From contig OZ024807.1 in NCBI GenBank assembly GCA_964017045.1, positions 21,000,053 through 21,064,052 on the forward strand: a stretch of 64,000 nt of DNA. The letters run 5' to 3'. Under the pieces are notes generated by a model. It worked only from the letters and a program-made list of their open reading frames with translations, did not search any database and was not told the origin of the DNA. Within the stretch, counting starts at the first letter, position 1; each line of letters starts with the position of its first letter. Positions 55,767 through 64,000 of this stretch are shown piece by piece. Source of the DNA: Omphiscola glabra. Its lineage: Eukaryota > Mollusca > Gastropoda > Lymnaeidae. The position numbers and the translations under genes were made by a program.

Positions 55767-57437
55767 ATATATATCAATCAATACACATTATTTCATCTAA
55801 TTTCTTTAAAGTAATATAATGTTTTCAGTGTTGAAGATAATGGGCTAATGTTGAACTGATAATCATTGTCAAAGACTCGATATAGATGATCTTGGTCCAA
55901 CCAAAAATACATTTTTAATTAAACACTTTAAAAATAATGTAGGGATTAGTTTTCATCATAAGATAATTAAAACATATCATTAACACCATTGAACACACAT
56001 ATTGTTAAACGACATAACTAAGTTATTATCATTACATCTCATTTTATCAAACTGAATTGCAAGATTAACTAATTCCAAGAATTTCTCGCAGGTTTACGAG
56101 CACGTTCGCTTCCTTCTTGGTTACTATTTTTGTTGATTTTCATCCCACTTGTTTTGGCCGCCGGTATTGCTGGATTTTTTATTTACAAGAGGAAAGGTTG
56201 ATCATAAAATGATTACACAATTAGTATTATTTACTTTTTTTTAAAGAAAACAAAAGTGTTACAATATTGTTACTAAATATTAAGAGTTAATTAATATAGT
56301 TTGTAAATTTAATTTTTTAAAAATACATAATTTTTTAGTCAGATAAAGTTTTGAAAAAAACAACAAAAAACAAAGGAAAATATAGTTTTTTTTAATTAAA
56401 ATATTAATTCTTTCATTGAGCATCATAAAAACATGAAATATATAAATATCTATGCATCTCATATAAGCTAATAATATTAAACCAAAATATAATAGAAACC
56501 CTCCTTCGCTCTAAGGAATTTAAAGATATATCATTGTTTACCTGTCTCTTTATTCCCTTTTTCACAGCCCACATGACTTCAAGTATGGAAGTGTAAGTAA
56601 ACTAAGCAAAATAAGTCGTATCGTCAAAACGTCATAAATAACTATTATATAATTGTGTTAACACATACCTACTTATTATAATTATTTTAAAAGAAAAAAT
56701 AATTAAAACCAACGAAATCAGTTGTTTAAAAAATAATTTTAAAATATTATTTTTTTAATGTACATAAAAATAAATATAAAATTACTTAAAGTATTACAAA
56801 ACTATTACTATTACTGTTTTACAGACCAAATACCTACGACTCATTAACAAAGGAATTATCAGGTAATAACTATTTATAAAAAATATTGTTTATATATATT
56901 TTAAAAAATTTCAAATCGAACTATTTTTAAGGATTGCATACCTAGTTGTTTCAATCTTTTATATGTGTTTTTATTTCATTATTTTTAAAAAAAAACAAGT
57001 ATTATCATATAAAGATAGGTTTTAAAAAAATACGAAGGTGTATTGCTTGATCGTAATAATAAAAAAAAATATCCTCATAGTACAATAATTCTTCTGGAAA
57101 ATGTTTTTTTTTTAAATTCAAAAGTTCAGGTTTCTATATAAACATGCTAAGTTTTAATTTACTAGAACCGAAAATGTCTTCATTCTATCTAACACATATA
57201 CATTGTTTAATTCCTCTCAAAGCTTTCGACAGCGGTAATGGAACAGACTTGGTTTATTCCGCACCGATAGGACTCTCCGCTCTACATGCTGCACCGTCAG
57301 TAGAACAGGATACAACCGAACATGATTACGAGCCCATGAACAGTGACCCCGTCTACGCTAATTCATCGGACATGACGCGTGTCGTACCCATTAAATTTTC
57401 AGAAACGGAAAAAGATAGTATTTATAAGAATTTGTGA
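49219..57437 (+). CDS. Gene C: CTLD, two fibronectin III domains, transmembrane receptor
   Basis: Ten exons: 49219-49297, 49547-49641, 50342-50435, 52530-52745, 53074-53376, 55136-55450, 56092-56196, 56568-56592, 56825-56862 and 57223-57437. Every junction agrees in phase and the sum is 1485 bases, a 494-residue protein. Order: signal peptide (1-26), CTLD (27-161) with WIGASD and the EPN tripeptide (123-125), two fibronectin III domains (162-262, 262-367), transmembrane helix (about 373-396) and a 95-residue tail. The EPN motif suggests mannose-type calcium-dependent binding. The tail has YDSL, YEPM (459-462, PI3K SH2-type) and ends SIYKNL, an ITIM-type motif. Divergent from gene B. I infer a cell-surface lectin receptor with possible inhibitory or adaptor-recruiting signalling. 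Confidence 0.9.
49547..49641 (+). CDS. Gene C exon 2: CTLD start
   Basis: 95 bases, phase 1 to 0, donor AAG|GTAAGC. It encodes [18 protein letters not shown] with the opening Cys-Tyr and Trp of the CTLD. Confidence 0.92.
50342..50435 (+). CDS. Gene C exon 3: CTLD middle
   Basis: 94 bases, phase 0 to 1, acceptor TTTTACAG, donor CTAG|GTAAAT. It encodes [20 protein letters not shown]. This is the module missing or broken in gene A. Confidence 0.9.
51763..51850 (+). repeat. 15-bp tandem repeat
   Basis: Five to six units of GTAAGAAACCAGACT type, in an intron of gene C. Confidence 0.85.
52530..52745 (+). CDS. Gene C exon 4: CTLD calcium-site half
   Basis: 216 bases, phase 1 to 1. It encodes [19 protein letters not shown], then FWSRGEPNN and DEDCVGIYP, ending FSYFCMEK. 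The EPN motif and closing cysteines are intact; the canonical WND is replaced by AND. Confidence 0.92.
53074..53376 (+). CDS. Gene C exon 5: fibronectin type III domain 1
   Basis: 303 bases, phase 1 to 1, acceptor TTTGCAG, donor ACAG|GTGAGT. It has SLSWSHYL and [18 protein letters not shown], the W and the GLxxxTxYxxxV signature of FN3. Confidence 0.9.
53424..53556. repeat. (GATA)n/(TA)n compound microsatellite
   Basis: A TA run, then GATA repeats interrupted by TATA, ending at the 5' side of the LINE fragment at 53557. Confidence 0.92.
53557..54130 (+). mobile_element. 5'-truncated CR1/L2-like LINE with 3' UTR
   Basis: The plus frame reads [36 protein letters not shown] and [16 protein letters not shown], then stops at 53820. 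The 3' UTR carries the same GAGCCCAGCCCTAGGC and GGGGTACCACGCTATA blocks as 13548-13795, ending in an ATA-rich tail. It is intronic in gene C, same orientation. Confidence 0.85.
54140..54900 (+). mobile_element. Possible non-autonomous Helitron
   Basis: The segment ends GCAACGCATGCCGGGTTATT then TCTAGT, like Helitron 3' ends (a GC-rich block before CTAGT) next to an AT-rich target. The 5' end is not defined and no coding remnant is seen. Confidence 0.35.
55136..55450 (+). CDS. Gene C exon 6: fibronectin type III domain 2
   Basis: 315 bases, phase 1 to 1, acceptor TCTGAAG, donor TCAG|GTGGGA. It opens [11 protein letters not shown], with VSLSWTPG and [18 protein letters not shown]; standard FN3 landmarks. 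Confidence 0.88.
55682..55775. repeat. (TA)n compound microsatellite
   Basis: Two long TA tracts separated by GAGAGATATATAGAAATG, in the intron before the gene C transmembrane exon. Confidence 0.9.
56092..56196 (+). CDS. Gene C exon 7: transmembrane
   Basis: 105 bases, phase 1 to 1, acceptor TCTCGCAG. It encodes [20 protein letters not shown] followed by FFIYKRK, a helix with a basic stop-transfer. Confidence 0.9.
56568..56592 (+). CDS. Gene C exon 8 (25 nt)
   Basis: A small exon, phase 1 to 2, between TTCACAG and GT|GTAAGT, encoding AHMTSSME. Without it the neighbouring exons do not join in frame. Confidence 0.8.
56825..56862 (+). CDS. Gene C exon 9 (38 nt)
   Basis: Phase 2 to 1 between TTTTACAG and CAG|GTAATA, encoding [12 protein letters not shown] with a Yxx(L) site. 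Confidence 0.82.
57223..57437 (+). CDS. Gene C exon 10: cytoplasmic tail
   Basis: 215 bases from acceptor TCTCAAAG to TGA. It encodes [29 protein letters not shown] and the C-terminal KDSIYKNL. Four tyrosines lie in short linear motif contexts. Confidence 0.88.
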
Positions 57438-57721
57438 ATTCTTAGGTAGTAGCCAGATGATTTAACATTATCACACCACTGGCTGCGAAAAATTATTTAA
57501 AAAAACAACATCTTTTTCAAACTTCGTATATACTTGAGTTTAACTCGCATAGTTTTCAAAATAATAAGGAGGAAAACAAAACAAAAAAAAGGGGTGGGGG
57601 GGGGGGGGTTGAAGAATGTTTTCCCCATGTGTCGGAACTTGTCTTGAGTTCTTTTATTTTTTAAGTTAAAAATGCATGGCATACTTTGACATTTTTTTCT
57701 ATATTATGTTTAATTTTTTTT

Positions 57722-57727
57722 AATAAA
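57722..57727 (+). terminator. Candidate polyadenylation signal of gene C
   Basis: AATAAA about 285 bp after the stop codon; a further AATAAA-like hexamer follows near 57738. Confidence 0.4.
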
Positions 57728-57979
57728 ATGTATATATAATAAATGATAACTTACATAGCAGAATGATATATAAGTGAATTTTGTATGATATCCGGTGTGT
57801 ATCACTTCCAAAACTACACACTTTTATCATGTTTTAAAGTGTTTCTTAAATATTTAACCTGGAATGTTTATACATTGTTTGGACTCTCTTGATAAAATTA
57901 GCATACCTTTTGCTACATTGACATATACACTATTAGTTCCAACACAATGCGCCACAAAAACAAATACTCAGGCAAAGTT

Positions 57980-59600
57980 TCCCTACTATAACACAACTAT
58001 ACCAACACACAGCTACCTATAGACACACATAGACCAATACACACAACTATAGCAACACACAGCTACCCATAGACTCACATAGACCAATACACACAACTAT
58101 ACCAACACACAGCTACCTATAGACTCACATAGACCAACACACACAACTATAGCAACACACAGCTACCCATAGACTCACATAGACCAATACACACAACTAT
58201 ACCAACACACATCTACCCATAGACTCACATAGACCAATACACACAACTATACCAACACACAGCTACCCATAGACTCACATAGACCAATACACACAACTAT
58301 AGCAACACACAGCTACCCATAGACTCACATAGACCAATACACACAACTATACCAACACACAGCTACCCATAGACTCACATAGACCAATACACACAACTAT
58401 ACCAACACACAGCTACCCATAGACTCACATAGACCAATACACACAACTATACCAACACACAGCTACCCATAGACTCACATAGACCAATACACACAACTAT
58501 ACCAGCACACATCTACCCATAGACTCACATAGACCAATACACACAACTATACCAACACACAGCTACCCATAGACTCACATGGACCCATTAACACAACTAC
58601 GCCAACACACATATACCCATAGACTCATATAGACCACATACACAACTATACCAGCACACTGCTATCCATAGCCTCACATAGACCCATGCACACAACTACA
58701 TCAAAACACACCTACAAATACACTCAAATTGACCCATGCACACAACTATACACACACATACATCTACCCGTAGACGCATATGGACCGATACACATAACTA
58801 CGCCACGTCACTGCTACCTATACACTCACAATGACCCATACACACAACCACGACAACACTCAGCTATTCATAGACTCACATAGACCATGTACACAACTAT
58901 ACCAGCACACTGCTACCAATAGACTCACATAGACCCATGCACACAATTACACCAAAACACAGCTACACATACACTCACATAGATCCATACACACGACTAT
59001 AAAACACACATCTACCCGTATACCCACATAGAACCATACATACAACTACGACACCACACAGCTAATCATGGACTCAAATAGACCCATGCACACAACTACA
59101 CCAAAACACAACTACACATACACTCACATAGACCCATACACACGACTATACCAAAACACTGCTACCCATAGACTCACATTGACTCTTACATACAACTACG
59201 TCAAAACATTGCTACACATACACTCACATTGACCCATGCACACAACTATACAAACACACATCTATCCATAGACGCACATAGACCCATACACACAACTACG
59301 CCATCCTCACCGCTACCCATAGACTCAAATAGACCCATACACACAACTACGCCACCACACATCTACTCATTGACTCACATAGACCCATGCACACAACTAC
59401 ACCAAAATGCATCTACACATACACTCGCAAAGACCCATACAAACGACTATACCAACACATTACTACCCATAGACTCACATAGACACTTACATACAACTAC
59501 GCCAACACAGAGACCCATGTACACGACTCCACCAACACACAGCTACCCATAGACTCGCATACACCCATGCACACAACTACGCCAAGCCTGACATCAACAC
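57980..59600 (+). repeat. 50-bp minisatellite, about 32 copies
   Basis: Units of the form ACACAACTATACCAACACAC plus AGCTACCCATAGACTCACATAGACCAAT repeat every 50 bp. Copies up to about 58600 are nearly identical; those after it diverge progressively. His/Thr-rich ORFs across it are repeat products. Confidence 0.95.
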
Positions 59601-61219
59601 ACAACTAAACCAGGAATATCATCAACACACACATATTTTCATACCAACACAACACTATGTTGGTATGAACAAATGACATGTCCACATTAGTAGAGATTAA
59701 ACGAGAAAAATAATTAAAACAAAAGATAGCAGGGCGTAATGTTAAACTATTCAAATTTGAATTAAATAGACAGTCGCAGGAATTGTTAGGACATAACGTA
59801 TGTAACGGAATCATTGAACTGGCTTAAAACAACTTGGAGGGAAAAAATGTTCCGCAAATAATGTGACAGACATTTCTTTAATTTGCATACACGTTTTCCT
59901 TGACTTTTTCAACAAACCTTTCTGTTTGTTTCATGAATCTATTTTGGTCGAAAACTCGATTTAGAAAGCTATTTTGCAGCTATAGAGTAAAAAGAGGGAA
60001 GACTGCAAACAGGTTAGCAATATAGCAAATTAGTAAAACAAAGTCAGTTTAAACGGAAAAAAAGGGGGAAACAAAAGCAACGAACGTGTCGGCAGGAAGC
60101 CTTCGTCAGCGAACAAACAGGAAAAAAAACAGAATTTAAAAAATAGCACTAGCTGAGAAGTAGTATCGAAGAGGGAAACACATAAATTGTCACAGAACGT
60201 GAGTGGGAGATAGAATACATAGGGAAGAGGGAAATAAAATAGTAGAATTAAGTCCATTGCGATAGTCCGTGACGTGGGGGCGGTCTACGGTTTAAAATGT
60301 GAATAGAGACATTACATTCATATCATGTGGTGACAAGGTGCCAAGGTCAGGATAAGTTCATTCCCAACGGGGAAACAGTAATCAATGTTAATTAAAAGTA
60401 TTTTGTCCTAATGCTCTTTTATATCGTTGTTGTTCTTTGCGTTATGTTTATACTCGATATTTAATTTAGATGACATGAATCATTTACAGACATTTCGTAC
60501 ACAACACTTTAAATAAAATCATTTTGGCAAGTTTTTTTTTAAAATTTAACTCACCCCCCCCCCTTTTTTTTTTAGCAATACTTTAGGAAGGAGTTTATCT
60601 TCGGTATCTTTTTTTTCACATCCCTGGTCATTGAACTTAACAGTTATCCCATCATCAGTTGATGGTCAACACTGAATAGGTTTGGCTTTTGCTCAACGTG
60701 TACCGTAACTGACTGGCATCCAAAACTGACGACCGAGACCGGTAGAAAAAACATTAAAATACAAAAGTAAACATGGCTATATTTGCTCAGTTCAATTCGG
60801 TGACATTCTGTGCTTTCCGGAAATGTTCCATCGCGCGCAGGACGATAAAGAAATATGTTGATTTCTCAGGCATATTGTCCCATTGAAGCATCGAAAGGAA
60901 AACCAAATAATTCTTAAAGCCATAATTTTATCTGAAATATAATTGTTTCGATATGGAGGACCTTTACTTTTCTATTATCAGTTTAAAACATTGTTGACTA
61001 TATAAAATAAGTTATTTCACACATTACCAATCCGACCACAAACTATGCTTATACCCAACATGTCAAAATTGATATTTACAAGAAAATGCCATTTTGCACG
61101 ATCACGTTTTGTGGGCCCATCGCTTGTTGAAAAAAGTATAAATCTAAAGCTATTTCTCAGGAAATACTTGTTCAACGATTTATTAGTGATATAAGAAAGG
61201 GAAAGGATTACGGAGTAAT
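59601..61219. other. Sequence without recognised genes
   Basis: Contains a hairpin at about 59638-59671 (TTCATACCAACAC / ATGTTGGTATGAA) and C- and T-rich runs near 60550. No supported ORF. Confidence 0.45.
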
Positions 61220-61227
61220 CCAGCAAT

Positions 61228-61379
61228 CAGAGGCGTAACAACGGCTTGGCATAGGGGCAGTTGCCAAGGGCGCCGGCCTGCGCCAGTTCAAAAGGGCGCC
61301 GCTAAATCTCTCATTTTTTACATTTTATTATTTTAAAAAAAAATTAGCCAAGGGCGCCAAAAACCCAGTTACGCCTCTG
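61228..61379. mobile_element. 152-bp hAT MITE with perfect 8-bp target duplication
   Basis: Termini CAGAGGCGTAAC and GTTACGCCTCTG are perfect inverted repeats, flanked by identical CCAGCAAT on both sides (61220-61227 and 61380-61387). Internal CCAAGGGCGCC blocks are repeated. Confidence 0.93.
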
Positions 61380-61387
61380 CCAGCAAT

Positions 61388-63460
61388 GTTAAAGTGCATC
61401 AATGATTTACCTTATGAAATAAAGCATGATTAAAAACTCGATTAGATTAAAATAACATAAGAAGCCGCGAATCGGGAAATTAAAATTTTCATTGATGCTT
61501 TTGAAGCAAATGTGTGTAGACTGAAGAGAGTAAACATTCAACGGTGTGTCTCGGTTAATTCAAGCACTGGTATAGAAATGTTTCAAAATAATAAATGACA
61601 CATTTCAAGCGCACACATGGAGGAACAAATGAATGTTGCTAGATCGTTTCAACCGCAGATATTAAGGACGTAAGACAGCCATATGATGAACTCTACATTT
61701 TCCCTTTTTTCAGGCAACTCCACTGACCAACAATCTTTGAGATAAAGCACACACAAAAATCAGTCAGTGATCAATTAAATATTCAGTAATCTGGGACTGT
61801 CATTGCAATTAGAGGCGGCCATAATAAAACACAATAATCAGATAATGATTTAATAAATAACTATATCGTTACAGCAGATTCCAACTCCTTGTTATTTAAG
61901 GATTATATTACACCTATAGACTAAGCTTAAAATACTTCAAATGGTCATGAAAACTATTTTGTCTTTAGGATACTTAAACAAATTAAAACTGCAAAGACAA
62001 AGAATGTTAATATCAGAAACAGTGAGTTAAATAGGAGCTACGTTAGACGAAAGTATATAAAATTAATTTGTCAGTTTGAAAATATAAGAATAATTGATTA
62101 TTACCGTAGAAAAATATTAAAAGGAACATGTAAATATCTATAAATATTAACATATTTTAAAGTATAGTTTTATCCAAAGGTATATATGACAGTATGATCC
62201 TAACATTTTAAAATATATCGCATTGAAATAAACAACTTTTGACTTTCTTTTAAATTTATGGTTAACAGTTTCCGTTTTTATGTATAAATGTTGTAGATAA
62301 ATTCAGATATTAATCGCTTACTCAATGTTTGAAATGGCAAAACAAGTTGAACGAATCTTTATGGCTGCCAAAAGTATATAAAAGTAACTGACCCAACTGA
62401 AAACATGAAAACTACAGACCGTGATTCAAAGATAAAAATGGAAATGAACATGTTCATAAATATAAGTTTAAAAAAATGTTGATATAATATATATTAGACA
62501 TCATGGTACATATCTAATATACTAATATTCTTACTTGACTTACTGGAGGTTTACAATCATAAACTATACAACTGTAATAAACTTTGATAGTTTAAGAATT
62601 AATTAATAGTAAGTAATATATTTTTAACTGTATTTATTTCGTTTCATTATTGTTTTTTTTTTGTTTTTTTTTTTTTGGGGGGGAGGGGGGTTTGTAATGA
62701 ATTCGCCACACTGAAAAAGTCCATTCAAGACATGTTGCAATTGGAAATATGATTTAAACCCTCATCTTTTAAGAAAAGCATAATACAAATAAATATGTTA
62801 TTTCCACATCCTCAACTTTGAGATTGGTACCAAGTATAATGACAAGCGAATGGGAATGTCATTCAAGCATGGCATATTCCACACAAATACGAATAAATGC
62901 AAAACGAATCAAATAAAGAACTGAGATAAGAATTTGAGGAATTATAACTTTTTTCATTTAATTTAAAATAAGAAAACCTAGCATATGGAGCGAATAAAAA
63001 GACATAATGAAAAGAAGCATGCTAATATACATGAAGATAAACTATATAATACCGTACTTTTAAAATGCACTCTAAGTAAAATAACTTTAGCTACACTATA
63101 ATTATAAGTGGAAAACACAATGATACAGTATTTAGTTTTAGTAGCGTAATGAGCTTCCAGCATGTGCGATGTACGTTCATTGAGCGGAGGAAGGGAAGTT
63201 AGCGATTCATTCACTGACTTTAGCACATAGGCTAACTTCCCCCTGCTTTACAATCCATCCTAGTAAACTGCTACAAAATTGTTGGTAAACTATGCCAATT
63301 AATCTTATCTTTAATCATTTGTAAAATCAAATCAACGAATTAATATTTTTTTATTAAGTATTTTAACTATGTAATGTTTTAGTTTCTTAAATAGAATTAT
63401 ATTGAATTTTAAATTGTATAATTCTTACATACATGTATACACTTTATATAACACATGTAA
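61388..63460. other. AT-rich sequence without recognised genes
   Basis: Low-complexity and A/T-rich, with a T/G-rich run at 62650-62690. Short ORFs lack splice or domain support. Confidence 0.45.
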
Positions 63461-63473
63461 ATGCGACATAATA

Positions 63474-63708
63474 CTATATAAATGCGGCAAACAACAGAAG
63501 CCTGAATAATATTTCGTGATAGAATAGTATTTTGCCTGCTATATCAAGTGTTGGGATCATTAAACTTTCAAGAAACGTTTCCAGTAACGGCAACTGTCTT
63601 TGACATTCTGGCGAATTGTATGCTGAATATGGTTCTGGGTAATTTAAGTAGACACCGTGGTGGGTATTAGACACTGCGTTGAGAAGTCGCAATTCAGAAT
63701 AAGTGGAT
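63474..63708 (-). CDS. Possible terminal exon of an unidentified gene
   Basis: Minus-strand frame opening after a TTAG acceptor-like site, with a non-random composition (HHGVYLNYPEPYSAYNSPE, CQRQLPLLETFLESL) and a hydrophobic C-terminus (LFRLLLFAAFI) before the stop, which could be a GPI-attachment tail. A possible upstream exon at about 63836-63790 (LYAFAEIVKESAIGQ) would join in phase 0. No family is recognised and both splice calls are weak. Confidence 0.3.
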
Positions 63709-64000
63709 TTATTGGACTAATTTAAAGTACTTAATGTTCTAAGAAAAAGGATTTAAAAAGTACAGACAAGCATCACATCGTCTTAGGTAACTTGTCCTAT
63801 GGCAGATTCCTTTACGATTTCTGCGAAGGCGTATAATCTATTAATGCAATTTAAACAGTGGTTTAAGCCGTAGCAATTGCTGAAAATCGTTTTTAAAAAT
63901 AAATTTTGATTAAAAAAATACTTGTTCAAGATTATCCATGTCACCGTGTTGATTAAATGAACATTTAAAATTGTCAACTGAACGAGACGTTGTTAACTGC

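Noticed and set aside
58686..59552. His/Thr-rich plus ORFs
   Set aside because: Translation of the 50-bp minisatellite.

Overview
The window is AT-rich animal nuclear DNA with split genes, long introns, abundant minisatellites and decayed transposons. The protein families (C-type lectin, IgGFc-binding, Ig and fibronectin III modules on small phase-compatible exons) and the CR1/L2-like LINEs and hAT MITEs point to a lophotrochozoan, most likely a gastropod mollusc. That taxonomic call is inference. All gene models below were built by hand from splice sites, reading phase and domain similarity; no transcript or database evidence was available.

Three genes dominate. Gene A (minus, 27246 to 2170) encodes a signal peptide, a C-type lectin-like domain (CTLD) and an IgGFc-binding-like domain, probably secreted; its middle CTLD exon is missing or decayed, so assigning the two 5' exons to this gene is tentative. 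Gene B (minus, 46773 to 36533) encodes a signal peptide, two Ig-like exons, a juxtamembrane exon, a transmembrane exon and a very long tyrosine-rich cytoplasmic tail; one small exon is unresolved. Gene C (plus, 49219 to 57437) closes perfectly in phase over ten exons and encodes a 494-residue receptor: signal peptide, CTLD with an EPN motif, two fibronectin III domains, transmembrane segment and a short tyrosine-rich tail. B and C are head-to-head across 2.4 kb.

B and C have different ectodomains but the same order of intron phases from the transmembrane exon onward, and each tail carries one SIYxxL motif that fits the ITIM consensus. A and C share the exon phases of the CTLD module. The locus therefore looks like a cluster of candidate recognition molecules assembled from exchangeable exon modules.

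Layout: 1-1637 decayed hAT transposon with a tandem CTCF-like motif array; 2170-27246 gene A with introns holding minisatellites (33, 53, 16 and 51 bp units), LINE fragments and MITEs; 27.9-36.1 kb repeats, two LINE fragments of one family and copies of a GC-rich repeat; 36.5-46.8 kb gene B; 46.8-49.2 kb divergent intergenic region with a deleted hAT element; 49.2-57.4 kb gene C; 57.9-59.6 kb a 50-bp minisatellite; 59.6-64 kb mostly featureless, with one hAT MITE and a possible terminal exon near 63.6 kb.
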